In this document: positions 1-10,934 of the stretch, piece by piece
Position numbering within the stretch: position 1 is the stretch's first letter
Layout: each line of letters begins with the position of its first letter
From: Yersinia entomophaga
GTDB lineage: Bacteria; Pseudomonadota; Gammaproteobacteria; Enterobacterales; Enterobacteriaceae
Reading direction: 5' to 3'
NCBI RefSeq assembly: GCF_001656035.1
Contig: NZ_CP010029.1
Coordinates: forward strand, 2,925,602-2,989,601
DNA length: 64,000 nt
Notes under the pieces: generated by a model
Told to the model about the DNA's origin: nothing
Databases searched by the model: none
The model's input: the letters and a program-made list of their open reading frames with translations, nothing else
Position numbers and translations under genes: made by a program

Positions 1-926
1 GCAGATTCGAACACTTCTTCGGTCACTTCCATACCTCCTGGCATAGTGTATTGCTCGGCTAATTGCTTGCCCAGTGTGGTTTGGTCATCATGGAAAGCCG
101 GCAGACAGTGCAGGAATTTGACCTGCGGATTGCCGGTCAGCTTAACCACGTTCATATTGACCTGATAAGGCTTGAGCAAAGCAACTCGCTCGTTCCATAC
201 CTCCTTTGGCTCGCCCATGGAGACCCAGACATCGGTATAGAGGAAATCAGCGCCTTTCACGCCTTCGGCTATATCTTCAGTCAGAGTGATTTTTCCGCCG
301 GTTTTCTGCGCCTGCGCCTGACAGGCCGCGACCAGTTTAGCATCCGGCCAGCAGGCTTTTGGTGCCACCAGCCGTAAATCCATTCCAACCAACGCAGCGG
401 CTTCCAACATGGAGTTGCCCATATTGTTACGAGCATCACCCAAATAGGCGAAAGTCATTTCTTGCAGACTCTTTTTTGGCAAATGTTCCTGCATAGTCAG
501 TAAATCAGCCAGCAATTGAGTCGGATGGAATTCGTCGGTTAAGCCATTCCATACCGGGACGCCGGCAAACTCAGCTAGCGTCTCAACGACCTGCTGCCCG
601 AAACCACGATACTGAATACCGTCATACATCCGGCCTAACACCCGAGCTGTATCTTTAATTGATTCTTTATGCCCAATCTGGCTACCGCCAGGCCCGAGGT
701 AAGTGACGCGAGCACCTTGGTCATATGCGGCAACTTCGAAAGAGCATCGGGTACGAGTTGAGTCTTTTTCGAAGATGAGCGCGATATTCTTACCTGCCAG
801 TTTTTGTTTCTCTGTGCCTGATTTTTTTGCCTTTTTCAATTCTGCAGCCAAATCAAGCAGTGTGGTAATCTCGGCGGGGGTAAAATCCAGTAACCTCAAA
901 AAGTGACGTTTGTAGAACTGACTCAT
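1..926 (-). CDS. argI: Ornithine carbamoyltransferase, C-terminus cut by window edge
   Basis: Cytoplasmic enzyme of arginine synthesis that joins ornithine and carbamoyl phosphate to give citrulline. The first 308 or so residues are present; E. coli ArgI has 334, so about 25 are missing beyond the window start. The protein opens [10 protein letters not shown]. The carbamoyl-phosphate loop STRTR is at residues 56-60 and the HCLP ornithine-site motif near residue 272. Two ARG boxes lie just upstream, so ArgR repression is expected. It is divergent from rraB, as in E. coli, which favours the anabolic enzyme over a catabolic ArcB. The arginine deiminase gene is 27 kb away and not in an operon with it. 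Confidence 0.96.
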   Translation of the reverse strand, partial: MSQFYKRHFLRLLDFTPAEITTLLDLAAELKKAKKSGTEKQKLAGKNIALIFEKDSTRTRCSFEVAAYDQGARVTYLGPGGSQIGHKESIKDTARVLGRMYDGIQYRGFGQQVVETLAEFAGVPVWNGLTDEFHPTQLLADLLTMQEHLPKKSLQEMTFAYLGDARNNMGNSMLEAAALVGMDLRLVAPKACWPDAKLVAACQAQAQKTGGKITLTEDIAEGVKGADFLYTDVWVSMGEPKEVWNERVALLKPYQVNMNVVKLTGNPQVKFLHCLPAFHDDQTTLGKQLAEQYTMPGGMEVTEEVFES

Positions 927-958
927 AGCGCTCATCTCCATGCATTCCGAATAGTCTA

Positions 959-997
959 ATTGAATTTAAATTCAACTTATACGTATAAATATTCAAT
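959..997 (-). promoter_or_regulatory. Tandem ARG boxes (ArgR operator) of argI
   Basis: The first 18-bp box (959-976) has TGAAT and ATTCA half-sites separated by four A/T bases, a full match to the ArgR consensus. The second box (980-997) keeps the ATTCA half (991-995) but has a weaker left half. The 3-bp gap is the usual spacing for paired ARG boxes that bind one ArgR hexamer. The pair sits about 35 bp upstream of the argI start codon. Binding itself is inferred. Confidence 0.85.
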
Positions 998-1097
998 TGC
1001 AACTACAAAAGATAAATCTTTCTCGTTTATAGTGGAGGCATTGGCGGCGGTGTGGGAAAATAGGGCTATATAACGCCCATTGACTGAGGATAAAGGC

Positions 1098-1529
1098 ATG
1101 GCAAACCGCGAAAAACTGGATGAGCAACGTGATGAGACCCGCCTGATCATCGAAGAATTACTGGAAGATGGCAGCGATCCTGACGCGCTGTACACCATTG
1201 AACACCATCTTTCTTCTGAAAAGTTTGAAGTGCTGGAGAAAGCGGCGGTTGAAGCTTTCAAACTGGGTTACGAAGTGACTGATGCAGAAGAGCTGGAAGT
1301 TGAAGATGGCTCCGTTGTGATGTGCTGTGATGTGATCAGTGAAGTGGCTTTAAACGCCGAACTGATTGATTCTCAGGTAGAACAGTTGGTTGCATTGGCT
1401 GAAAGCTGTGGCGTGAACTACGACGGTTGGGGAACTTATTATGAAGACCCGAACGGTGAAGATGACGAAGACGGCGAGTACGATGACGAAGAACTGATTG
1501 ATGAAGATGACGACGGTAAACGTCATTAA
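1098..1529 (+). CDS. rraB: Ribonuclease E inhibitor RraB
   Basis: Small acidic cytoplasmic protein of 143 residues that binds RNase E and modulates mRNA decay. The N-terminal half, with [20 protein letters not shown] and TIEHHLS, closely matches E. coli RraB (138 residues). The [14 protein letters not shown] segment is also conserved, and the C-terminus is a run of Asp and Glu ending DDDGKRH. An in-frame codon at 1080 would add six residues, but the start at 1098 matches the family and has GAGGA about 7 bases upstream. It is divergent from argI and followed by a strong terminator. Confidence 0.95.
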   Translation: MANREKLDEQRDETRLIIEELLEDGSDPDALYTIEHHLSSEKFEVLEKAAVEAFKLGYEVTDAEELEVEDGSVVMCCDVISEVALNAELIDSQVEQLVALAESCGVNYDGWGTYYEDPNGEDDEDGEYDDEELIDEDDDGKRH

Positions 1530-1554
1530 TCTGCCGCTTTGAGTTTTATCTAAT

Positions 1555-1587
1555 AAACCCGCGCTGTTGATAGCGCGGGTTTTTTTA
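1555..1587 (+). terminator. Rho-independent terminator after rraB
   Basis: AAACCCGCGCT pairs with AGCGCGGGTTT around a six-base loop and runs into a T tract. It lies 25 bases after the rraB stop. Confidence 0.9.
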
Positions 1588-1626
1588 TTCTATGAATAAG
1601 TGACTTAATTACATTAAATCGAGAGA

Positions 1627-2130
1627 CTACAACATTTTCAACATAGTCACTTCGCAATCCACATGACCAGTCGCACCCATTGGCCCGTCGATGTGTTCGA
1701 AGCCTAATTTTTCATATAAGGCGACGGCGCTGGTCAGGCTGGCGGTTGTTTCCAGATAACAGCGGCTAAAATCATGCTGACGAGCAAATTCCAGCGCCTG
1801 TAATGCCAGTTGTTTCGCCAGACCTTTCCCACGTAGAACCGGCAAGAAATACATTTTTTGCAATTCGCAAACATCGGCTTCGCCACATGACAAAGGCGCT
1901 ACGCCACCGCCACCGGCAATACGGCCATCGACCTCGATAACCCAATAAGCGCTACGTGGTTGGCTATATAGCTCATGCAAATGCTCCAGATTTGGATCGG
2001 AGACGGTATAACCTTTATCCGCCGTCAGGCCGAATTCGGCAGAAACATCGCGGATAACGTTGGCAATGGCAAGGTTGTCTTCTGCCACGATAGGACGAAC
2101 CAGAAGTCGCAAGGGAGTGGCTGTGGTCAT
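1627..2130 (-). CDS. yjgM: GNAT-family N-acetyltransferase YjgM
   Basis: Probable acetyl-CoA-dependent acetyltransferase of 167 residues, the same length as E. coli YjgM. It shares [18 protein letters not shown], the acetyl-CoA loop RGKGLAK and the C-terminal GHVDCEV segment. The physiological substrate is not evident from the sequence. The frame stays open upstream to 2310, but that extension is encoded by the first ERIC repeat and has no family similarity. The start at 2130 is therefore preferred, though its ribosome site (GAGTAA) is weak. Synteny rraB-yjgM-valS matches E. coli, except that yjgN is absent and the ERIC array occupies its place. Confidence 0.92.
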   Translation of the reverse strand: MTTATPLRLLVRPIVAEDNLAIANVIRDVSAEFGLTADKGYTVSDPNLEHLHELYSQPRSAYWVIEVDGRIAGGGGVAPLSCGEADVCELQKMYFLPVLRGKGLAKQLALQALEFARQHDFSRCYLETTASLTSAVALYEKLGFEHIDGPMGATGHVDCEVTMLKML

Positions 2131-2252
2131 GGCATAGTTACTCAGCAAAAATAGGTGGAAAGGCGTGCTCTGAGGACAGGTGCCCAGCAGTGTGTACTGA
2201 CCAGCGAGTCTGTAGTGCTCTGTAATACCATCGAATACCGCAGTAATGCAAC

Positions 2253-2786
2253 TATGCCCTTCGTACTTGGCGCTGCAGGGGTGTTGGCTGCGTCCACTCA
2301 CCCGAATCACTTACTGATGTAAGCTCATCGGGATTCGTTCACTGGCCGCCTACCTGCAACCCCAATTACTTGGGCATAAACGTTATATATTGGGCGCTGA
2401 AGGGGTGTTGGCTGCGTCCACTCACCCGAATCACTTACTGATGTAAGCTCATCGGGATTCGTTCACTGGCCGCCTACCTGCAACCCCAATTACTTGGGCA
2501 TAAACGTTATATATTGGGCGCTGCAGGGGTGTTGGCTGCGTCCACTCACCCGAATCACTTACTGATGTAAGCTCATCGGGATTCGTTCACTGGCCGCCTA
2601 CCTGCAACCCCAATTACTTGGGTATAAACGTTATATATTGGGCGCTGCAGGGGTGTTGGCTGCGTCCACTCACCCGAATCACTTACTGATGTAAGCTCAT
2701 CGGGATTCGTTCACTGGCCGCCTACCTGCAACCCCAATTACTCGGGCATAAACGTTATATATTGGGCATAGAGATTTATAACGAAT
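2253..2786. repeat. Four tandem ERIC-type repeats, 124-bp period
   Basis: Copy 1 (2253-2378, 126 bp) is a complete ERIC/IRU element with ends TATGCCC and GGGCATA. It has the diagnostic centre CACTTACTGATGTAAGCTC. Further copies follow at an exact 124-bp period: the landmark CGCTG recurs at 2271, 2395, 2519 and 2643, and the last unit runs to 2766. A 20-bp tail repeating the junction follows. Copies 2-4 share a different left end (AACGTTATATATTGGG) from copy 1. Only a few substitutions separate the copies, so expansion looks recent. No coding function is visible. Confidence 0.92.
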
Positions 2787-2814
2787 GGCATAGAAGTATT
2801 CGCTGTTTTCACTA

Positions 2815-2847
2815 TAAAACTAAAGCCGCAGGGATGAGCTGCGGCTT
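2815..2847 (-). terminator. Terminator downstream of valS
   Basis: AAGCCGCAG (2823-2831) pairs with CTGCGGCTT (2839-2847). On the minus strand the stem is followed by a T-rich stretch. It can also act on the plus strand, where ATTTTT follows. Confidence 0.8.
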
Positions 2848-2903
2848 CAGATTTTTGGGATATAAATATCCCGCAGTTCAAGCTGGGTGAAGCTCAGACT
2901 ACT

Positions 2904-5780
2904 TTACAGCGCCGCGATAGTGGCCTGCTGCTCAATCAGTTTTACTTTCGCTTCGGCACAGGCAGCCAGTCTCTCACGCTCTTTAGCAACAACGGCTTCT
3001 GGCGCTCGTGCCACAAAACCTTCGTTACCCAGTTTGCTTTCGATACGCTCGATTTCAACATCAAGCTTGGCCACTTCTTTTGCCAGACGGTCCAGCTCTA
3101 CGGCTTTGTCGATCAGACCGGCCATTGGAATCAGCACTTCTGCGCCTTCAACCAGCTTAGTCACGGACAATGGCCCTTTATCCCCTTCAGGTAACAGGGT
3201 GATAGAGGAAAGACGCGCCAACGACTGGATAAAGCTCTGGTTTTCCAGCACTCGGCGCTGAGCTTCAGCGCTGGCGCCGCGTAGCAACACTTCCAGTGGT
3301 TTACCCGGAGAAATATTCATTTCTGCACGAATATTACGCACCGCAATAATGGTCTGCTTGATCCATTCCAAATCGCTCAGGGCTTTTTCATCAACCTGGC
3401 TGGCGTCATATTCTGGGAAAGGTTGCAGCATAATGGTGTCTGCGGTAATGCCCTTCAGCGTTTTCACGCGTTGCCAGATGGTTTCCGTGATGTAAGGAAT
3501 GATTGGATGCGCCAGACGCAGCAGAGCTTCCAGCACGTTAATTAGCGTGTTACGCGTGCCGCGCAGCTCCGCCTCAGAACCGTTGCTCATTACCGGTTTG
3601 GTCAGTTCCAGATACCAGTCGCAGAATTGGTTCCAGGTGAATTCATACAGAATACCCGCAGCCAAATCGAAACGATAAGTATCCATCGCTTCACGGTAGG
3701 CTTTCACCGTCTGGTTGAATTCAGCCAGAATCCAGCGGTCAGCCAGTGACAGCACCATTTCGCCGCCGTGTTGGCCGCAATCCTGATCTTCGGTGTTCAT
3801 CAACACGAAGCGGCTAGCGTTCCACAGCTTGTTACAGAAGTTACGATAACCTTCCAGACGCTTCATATCCCAGTTAATGTCGCGACCGGTTGAGGCCAGC
3901 GCCGCCAGGGTGAAACGCAGGGCGTCGGTACCGTGCGGCTCAATGCCGTTCGGGAATTGTTTTTCGGTACGCTTGCGGATTTTCTCAGCCAACTGCGGCT
4001 GCATCATGTTACCGGTGCGTTTTTCCAGTAATTCTTCCAGCGAGATACCGTCAACCATATCCAATGGATCGATAACGTTACCTTTGGACTTGGACATTTT
4101 CTGCCCTTCGTCATCGCGGATCAAACCTGTCATGTAGACGGTTTTGAACGGTACCTGCGGCTTGCCGTTTTCATCTTTCATAAAGTGCATGGTCAGCATG
4201 ATCATGCGGGCAATCCAGAAGAAAATAATGTCGAAGCCGCTGACGATAACGCTGGTCGGATGGAAGGTTTTCAGCGCATCGGTCTGCTCTGGCCAACCCA
4301 GAGTAGAGAAGGTCCACAGACCGGAGGAGAACCAGGTATCCAGTACGTCTTCGTCCTGACGCAGAGCAACGTCTGCACCCAGATTGTTCTCGCGACGCAC
4401 TTCCGCTTCATCGCGGCCTACGTACACTTTGCCAGCTTCGTCGTACCAGGCTGGAATGCGGTGACCCCACCACAGCTGACGGGAAATACACCAGTCCTGA
4501 ATGTCACGCATCCAAGAGTAGTACATGTTTTCATACTGCTTAGGTACGAACTGGATATCGCCGTTTTCAACCGCTTCAATCGCGACTTTCGCCAGCGGAG
4601 CAGTACGGACATACCATTGGTCGGTCAGCATTGGCTCGATAACCACGCCGCCACGGTCGCCGTAAGGAACGGTCAGATCGTGAGGTTTGATTTCTTCCAG
4701 CAGACCCAGTTTGTCGAACTCGGCAACGACGGCTTTACGAGCGGCAAAGCGCTCCATGCCTTGGAACGGTTCTGGAATCGCACCGCTGTATACATCGGTG
4801 ACTTCACCGTTGGTGTCGAATACTTCGGCTTCGCTACGGATATCACCGTCGAAAGTTAGAATATTGATCATCGGCAGGGCGTGACGTTTACCGACTTCAT
4901 AGTCATTAAAGTCATGGGCTGGGGTGATTTTCACACAGCCGGTGCCTTTTTCCATATCGGCGTGTTCATCGCCGAGGATCGGAATGCGACGACCTACCAG
5001 CGGCAGGATCACTTCTTTACCAATCAGATCCTTGTAGCGCGGATCTTCTGGGTTAACGGCGATGCCGGTATCACCAAACATGGTTTCCGGACGGGTCGTG
5101 GCAACAACCAGATAGTCTTTGCCTTCTGCGGTTTTCGCGCCGTCGGCCAGCGGGTAACGCAGGTGCCACATGGAACCTTTGGATTCGCGGTTTTCCACTT
5201 CCAGATCGGAGATCGCGGTGCGCAGTTTTGGATCCCAGTTCACCAGGCGTTTACCGCGGTAGATTAGATCTTCTTTGTGCAGACGGACGAACACTTCTTT
5301 GACCGCGTTGGACAGGCCATCGTCCATGGTGAAGCGCTCGCGCTCCCAATCCACGGAGTTGCCCAAACGGCGCATCTGACGAGTGATGGTGCCGCCTGAT
5401 TCGCCTTTCCACTGCCAGATTTTGTCGATGAAGGCGTCGCGACCGTAATCGTGGCGAGTTTTGCCTTCTTCAGCAGCAATTTTGCGTTCTACAACCATCT
5501 GGGTCGCGATACCTGCGTGGTCAGTGCCGGCCTGCCACAGGGTATTTTTCCCCTGCATGCGCTGGTAGCGGATCAGCGTATCCATAATGGTTTGCTGGAA
5601 AGCATGACCCATATGCAGGCTGCCGGTTACGTTCGGCGGCGGGATCATGATGCAGTAGCTTTCTTTGCTGGTATCGCCGTTCGGCTTAAAGTAACCCTGC
5701 TTTTCCCAGTGTTCGTAGAGCGGTTGCTCAATCTCGTGCGGACTGTACGTCTTGTCGAGGGAGTTGTTTGTTTTTTCCAT
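2904..5780 (-). CDS. valS: Valine--tRNA ligase
   Basis: Class I aminoacyl-tRNA synthetase of 958 residues (E. coli 951) that charges tRNA-Val. It has the HIGH-type motif [10 protein letters not shown] near residues 50-60 and KMSKSKGN near residues 556-563. Between them lies the CP1 editing insertion that clears mischarged threonine. The anticodon-binding domain follows, and the C-terminal 70 residues form the charged coiled-coil arm typical of ValS. It lies 13 bases downstream of holC on the same strand, so the two are probably cotranscribed. Confidence 0.98.
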   Translation of the reverse strand: MEKTNNSLDKTYSPHEIEQPLYEHWEKQGYFKPNGDTSKESYCIMIPPPNVTGSLHMGHAFQQTIMDTLIRYQRMQGKNTLWQAGTDHAGIATQMVVERKIAAEEGKTRHDYGRDAFIDKIWQWKGESGGTITRQMRRLGNSVDWERERFTMDDGLSNAVKEVFVRLHKEDLIYRGKRLVNWDPKLRTAISDLEVENRESKGSMWHLRYPLADGAKTAEGKDYLVVATTRPETMFGDTGIAVNPEDPRYKDLIGKEVILPLVGRRIPILGDEHADMEKGTGCVKITPAHDFNDYEVGKRHALPMINILTFDGDIRSEAEVFDTNGEVTDVYSGAIPEPFQGMERFAARKAVVAEFDKLGLLEEIKPHDLTVPYGDRGGVVIEPMLTDQWYVRTAPLAKVAIEAVENGDIQFVPKQYENMYYSWMRDIQDWCISRQLWWGHRIPAWYDEAGKVYVGRDEAEVRRENNLGADVALRQDEDVLDTWFSSGLWTFSTLGWPEQTDALKTFHPTSVIVSGFDIIFFWIARMIMLTMHFMKDENGKPQVPFKTVYMTGLIRDDEGQKMSKSKGNVIDPLDMVDGISLEELLEKRTGNMMQPQLAEKIRKRTEKQFPNGIEPHGTDALRFTLAALASTGRDINWDMKRLEGYRNFCNKLWNASRFVLMNTEDQDCGQHGGEMVLSLADRWILAEFNQTVKAYREAMDTYRFDLAAGILYEFTWNQFCDWYLELTKPVMSNGSEAELRGTRNTLINVLEALLRLAHPIIPYITETIWQRVKTLKGITADTIMLQPFPEYDASQVDEKALSDLEWIKQTIIAVRNIRAEMNISPGKPLEVLLRGASAEAQRRVLENQSFIQSLARLSSITLLPEGDKGPLSVTKLVEGAEVLIPMAGLIDKAVELDRLAKEVAKLDVEIERIESKLGNEGFVARAPEAVVAKERERLAACAEAKVKLIEQQATIAAL

Positions 5781-5793
5781 TTTATTTATTTGT

Positions 5794-6243
5794 TCAGTGA
5801 GTTGGCGGCGTTGCCGTGGTCAAATGGAAGCCGACGCTGCGATATGACTTATATCGGTCGCGCGCCAACTGTTTCAAAGTTTCTTCGTAAGGAACGAAGT
5901 CTATCACTTCATGGAAAGCGGTGGCAAAACCTGCGAACTCCGGTAGCAGGCTAATCAGCAGGTCGCGCGGTGAATTTCCACGTCTCTCCGGCCAGGCCAG
6001 CTCCACCGGTGCGCCGTACTTTGGCCCTTCGCCCGCTAAATTATGCGGAACAAATTGCTCCGGCGCTCGTTGCCACAGGGCCTCGTCAAGACGTTGAGCC
6101 TGTTCCTGACTTTCACATGCGATCAGCACCCGTTTGCCCGCCCGCCAGCGTTCAGCCGCCAGATCGCATGCCAGCGCCTCATGGGCTCGCAGCTCGCCGG
6201 AAGGTTGATCGTGATCGAGAAGATAGAAGGTTGCGTTTTTCAT
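5794..6243 (-). CDS. holC: DNA polymerase III subunit chi
   Basis: Clamp-loader accessory subunit of 149 residues (E. coli 147) that links the loader, via psi (HolD), to single-strand binding protein. Conserved stretches include [10 protein letters not shown], the [15 protein letters not shown] segment, the PHNLAGEG motif and DFVPYE near the C-terminus. The partner gene holD is also in this window at 56.3 kb. It sits between pepA and valS as in E. coli. Confidence 0.96.
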   Translation of the reverse strand: MKNATFYLLDHDQPSGELRAHEALACDLAAERWRAGKRVLIACESQEQAQRLDEALWQRAPEQFVPHNLAGEGPKYGAPVELAWPERRGNSPRDLLISLLPEFAGFATAFHEVIDFVPYEETLKQLARDRYKSYRSVGFHLTTATPPTH

Positions 6244-6258
6244 AGGCTCTCTACGACG

Positions 6259-6340
6259 TTAAGGGCACGAAGTGTGCCCTTAAGATAACTCGGTGTATAC
6301 CCTTGTCTCTGAAGTAACAGGGGGATTCTCTGTTACTTCA
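6259..6340 (-). terminator. Two perfect hairpins in the pepA-holC gap
   Basis: The first hairpin read after pepA has 11-bp arms TGAAGTAACAG and CTGTTACTTCA (6310-6340, 9-base loop). The second has 10-bp arms TTAAGGGCAC and GTGCCCTTAA (6259-6283, 5-base loop). Neither is followed by a long T tract. They may be leaky terminators, mRNA 3'-end stabilisers or processing sites between pepA and holC-valS. Confidence 0.55.
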
Positions 6341-6365
6341 ATGAGTTCGGGTAGATATCAAACGA

Positions 6366-8156
<1,791 letters not shown>

Positions 8157-9251
8157 GTGATCATCATTAGATATCTGGTACGGGAAACACTCAAAAGTCA
8201 AATTGCGATTCTATTCATCCTGCTACTGATCTTCTTCAGTCAGAAGTTAGTACGGGTATTAGGTGCCGCAGTTGACGGTGAGATTCCGACAAATTTGGTT
8301 TTATCCCTCCTTGGACTCGGCGTGCCGGAAATGGCGCAGCTTATTCTGCCGTTGAGCCTATTCCTCGGCCTGTTGATGACCTACGGCAAACTGTATACGG
8401 ACAGCGAAATCACCGTTATGCACGCCTGTGGGTTAGGCAAACGGTCTTTGATTGCCGCCGCATTAATCTTATCGATGCTAACTTGTGGTCTGGCTGCGAT
8501 TAACGCCATTTGGCTCGGGCCGTGGTCGTCAAAGCATCAGGATGAAGTCTTGAATGATGCTCGGGCAAACCCAAGCCTGGCAGCGCTGGTTGAAGGCCAG
8601 TTCCAATCCTCGCAGGATGGTAACGCGGTGCTGTTCGTCAGCAGAGTTAGCGGTAAAGAATTCCAGCGCGTGTTCCTCGCACAGCTACGCCCAACTGGCA
8701 ATCAGCGTCCATCCGTAGTGGTGGCCGACAGTGGCCACATGATGGAGCGCCCTGACGGTTCGCAGATGGTATTGCTGAATAAAGGTACTCGCTACGAAGG
8801 CACCGCGCTGCTGCGTGATTTCCGGATTACCGACTTTAATGATTATCAGGCGGTCATTGGCCATCAAACCGCTCAGCAGAACAATAATATTGCGGAACAG
8901 ATGTCAATGAGCGCCCTGTGGCATTCTACCGATCCTGACGCGCGCGCCGAGTTCCACTGGCGGCTAACGCTGATTGTTTCCGTGGTTATCATGGCATTGC
9001 TGGTTGTTCCGCTCAGCGTTGTCAATCCACGGCAGGGGCGTGTGCTCAGTATGCTGCCGGCTATGTTGTTGTATCTGATTTTCTTCCTGCTGCAAAGCTC
9101 TCTGCGCTCCAATGCGGGTAAAGGAAAACTGGATCCGTTGATTTGGCTATGGGCAGTGAACTTCGCTTATCTGGCGCTCGCGCTGATCCTTAATGTGTGG
9201 GATAGCTTGCCAGCTCGTAAATTACGAGCGCGTTTGAGAGGGGCTGCCTGA
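8157..9251 (+). CDS. lptF: LPS export ABC transporter permease LptF
   Basis: Inner-membrane subunit of the LptB2FGC complex that extracts lipopolysaccharide and feeds it to the periplasmic bridge. It has 364 residues. The N-terminus IIIRYLVRETLKSQ is close to E. coli LptF. Membrane helices group near residues 10-120 and 265-350 around a periplasmic beta-jellyroll. The conserved VPLSVVNPRQGR segment lies near residue 285. The start is GTG, as in E. coli. It overlaps lptG by one base. Confidence 0.97.
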   Translation: MIIIRYLVRETLKSQIAILFILLLIFFSQKLVRVLGAAVDGEIPTNLVLSLLGLGVPEMAQLILPLSLFLGLLMTYGKLYTDSEITVMHACGLGKRSLIAAALILSMLTCGLAAINAIWLGPWSSKHQDEVLNDARANPSLAALVEGQFQSSQDGNAVLFVSRVSGKEFQRVFLAQLRPTGNQRPSVVVADSGHMMERPDGSQMVLLNKGTRYEGTALLRDFRITDFNDYQAVIGHQTAQQNNNIAEQMSMSALWHSTDPDARAEFHWRLTLIVSVVIMALLVVPLSVVNPRQGRVLSMLPAMLLYLIFFLLQSSLRSNAGKGKLDPLIWLWAVNFAYLALALILNVWDSLPARKLRARLRGAA

Positions 9252-10321
9252 TGTTTGGCGTATTAGACCGTTATATCGGACGAACCATCCTCAACACCAT
9301 CCTGATGACGCTATTTATGCTGGTGTCGCTATCGGGCATCATCAAGTTTGTCGATCAGCTGCGCAAAGTTGGGCAGGGGGAGTATTCGGCGGCTGCGGCG
9401 GGGATGTATACCTTGCTCAGCGTGCCTAAAGATATTGAAATCTTCTTCCCGATGGCGGCGTTACTTGGCGCTTTGCTCGGTCTGGGAACTTTGGCTACGC
9501 GCAGTGAACTGGTGGTTATGCAGGCTTCCGGTTTCACCCGTATGCAAATTGCCGCTGCGGTGATGAAAACCGCGATTCCGCTGGTATTGCTGACCATGGC
9601 AATCGGTGAGTGGGTTGCGCCGCAGGGTGAGCAAATGGCGCGTAACTATCGGGCGCAGATGATGTTTGGCGGTTCATTGCTCTCGACTAAAACCGGGCTA
9701 TGGGCCAAAGACGGTTCGGACTTTATTTACATTCAGCGCGTTGTGGGCGAAAAAGAGCTGGCCGGTGTGAATATCTATCATTTTGATGATGCCGATCGCC
9801 TGCAATCCGTGCGCTATGCCGCAACGGCGACTTTTGAGGATAAAATCTGGAAGCTGTCGCAGGTGGATGAATCCAATCTGAGCGACCCGAAACAAATCAC
9901 CGGTGCTCAAACGCTGACAGGGGAATGGAGAACCAACCTGACGCCAGACAAGCTGGGTGTGGTTGCCATGAGTCCAGATTCGCTCTCTATTAGTGGATTA
10001 CATAATTACATCAAGTACCTGAAACAGAGTGGGCAAGAATCCAGCCGTTACCAGCTTAATATGTGGAGCAAAATTTTTGCGCCTATATCCGTAGCGGTAA
10101 TGATGTTGATGGCCTTATCGTTCATATTTGGCCCGCTACGCAGCGTACCAATGGGGGTGCGAGTGGTCACTGGTATTTGCTTCGGCTTTATTTTTTACGT
10201 GCTGGATCAAATCTTCGGGCCGCTTAGCCTGGTTTACAAGATTCCTCCGGTGCTGGGTGCTTTGTTGCCGAGTATGCTTTTCCTGCTGATCAGCGTTTAT
10301 ATGCTGTTAAAACGTCGATAG
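9251..10321 (+). CDS. lptG: LPS export ABC transporter permease LptG
   Basis: Second membrane subunit of the LptB2FGC lipopolysaccharide exporter, 356 residues (E. coli 360). Same architecture as LptF: N-terminal helices to about residue 120, a periplasmic jellyroll domain, then helices from about 275. It opens MFGVLDRYIGRTIL. ATG overlaps the lptF stop (TGATG), implying translational coupling. The stop codon lies in the loop of the following terminator. Confidence 0.97.
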   Translation: MFGVLDRYIGRTILNTILMTLFMLVSLSGIIKFVDQLRKVGQGEYSAAAAGMYTLLSVPKDIEIFFPMAALLGALLGLGTLATRSELVVMQASGFTRMQIAAAVMKTAIPLVLLTMAIGEWVAPQGEQMARNYRAQMMFGGSLLSTKTGLWAKDGSDFIYIQRVVGEKELAGVNIYHFDDADRLQSVRYAATATFEDKIWKLSQVDESNLSDPKQITGAQTLTGEWRTNLTPDKLGVVAMSPDSLSISGLHNYIKYLKQSGQESSRYQLNMWSKIFAPISVAVMMLMALSFIFGPLRSVPMGVRVVTGICFGFIFYVLDQIFGPLSLVYKIPPVLGALLPSMLFLLISVYMLLKRR

Positions 10322-10333
10322 CGGCGTTTTTTT
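10310..10333 (+). terminator. Terminator overlapping the end of lptG
   Basis: AAACGTCG (10310-10317) pairs with CGGCGTTT (10322-10329), one pair being G-U. The loop ATAG contains the lptG stop codon, and a T run follows. Confidence 0.75.
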
Positions 10334-10365
10334 CAACACTTGAACTAAAGGCAGTGTAATAACAG

Positions 10366-10393
10366 TTGCATGCGGATCACAGGTAAGTATAAT
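10366..10393 (+). promoter_or_regulatory. Promoter of tRNA-Leu(CAA)
   Basis: TTGCAT (10366-10371) and TATAAT (10388-10393) are separated by 16 bp. The predicted start is near 10400, about 23 bases before the mature tRNA 5' end. A degenerate copy of this promoter region is found near 24.64 kb. Confidence 0.75.
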
Positions 10394-10422
10394 TCACCTC
10401 GTTCTCCGCATACTACTTCAGT

Positions 10423-10507
10423 GCCGAAGTGGCGAAATCGGTAGACGCAGTTGATTCAAAATCAACCGCCGCGAGGCATGCCGGTTCGATTCCGGCCTTC
10501 GGCACCA
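10423..10507 (+). tRNA. leuX: tRNA-Leu (anticodon CAA)
   Basis: This is an 85-nt class II tRNA. Acceptor arms GCCGAAG and CTTCGGC pair fully, followed by an encoded ACCA end. The anticodon stem GTTGA/TCAAC holds the loop TTCAAAA, giving anticodon CAA, and there is a short variable arm. E. coli leuX has the same anticodon and is a frequent genomic-island integration site, which fits the truncated integrase just downstream. Confidence 0.96.
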
Positions 10508-10522
10508 TTAGTATGAAAATCA

Positions 10523-10549
10523 AGTCACCGCAAGGTGGCTTTTTTTTTT
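10523..10549 (+). terminator. Terminator after leuX
   Basis: AGTCACC and GGTGGCT form a stem around GCAA and are followed by ten or more T residues. Confidence 0.85.
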
Positions 10550-10697
10550 GCCTAAAATCCAGTTCCCGCATAGCTTTCCCTCTCTTTTCAGTCAACCTGA
10601 TTCAATCTACATCAAGTTACTGATGTGGGAACATTTGCGAGTAATCCCGCTTAGATAATGTTTGTCCCCACACAGAGCCCTTGAAAGGATACTCATC

Positions 10698-10934
10698 ATG
10701 GCTTTGAGTGATGTGAAGGTTCGTACGGCTAAGCCTGAAGCAAAAGCCTATAAGCTGACTGATGGCGACGGCATGGTATTGCTGGTTCACTCCAACGGTT
10801 CAAAATATTGGCGGCTTCGTTATCGCTTTGGCGGTAAAGAAAAGATGCTGGCGCTGGGAAAATACCCTGAAGTATCGCTGGCTGATGCCAGGGCGTGGCG
10901 GGATGAGGCGGGGATGAATAGCGCAAAAGGGTAG
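10698..10934 (+). pseudogene. Truncated P4-type tyrosine integrase remnant
   Basis: The 78 residues match only the N-terminal arm-binding domain (DUF4102) of P4-like integrases, with a KLTDGDGMVLLV segment, KYWRLRY, the GGKEKMLALGKYPEVSL stretch and DARAWRDEA. Full-length proteins are around 400 residues; the catalytic Arg-His-Arg-Tyr domain is missing. The frame ends at TAG where relatives continue, and I see no further integrase sequence downstream. It begins 191 bp after leuX, the usual position for an integrase that used that tRNA as attachment site. It is probably non-functional, a relic of the event that brought in some of the following genes. Confidence 0.88.

Noticed and set aside
2253-2786. 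Possible CRISPR array because of regular direct repeats
   Set aside because: The repeated unit is 124 bp with no unique spacers, the units match ERIC sequence, and no cas genes are present.
4185-4859. 224-residue frame antisense to valS
   Set aside because: A codon-bias shadow of the highly expressed valS gene on the other strand; similar shadows occur over pepA, dhaR, scrB and prfC.
10413-10623. Open frames on both strands across leuX
   Set aside because: They read through the tRNA and its terminator and have no independent support.
10698-10934. Functional integrase
   Set aside because: Only the N-terminal 78 residues remain and the catalytic domain is absent.
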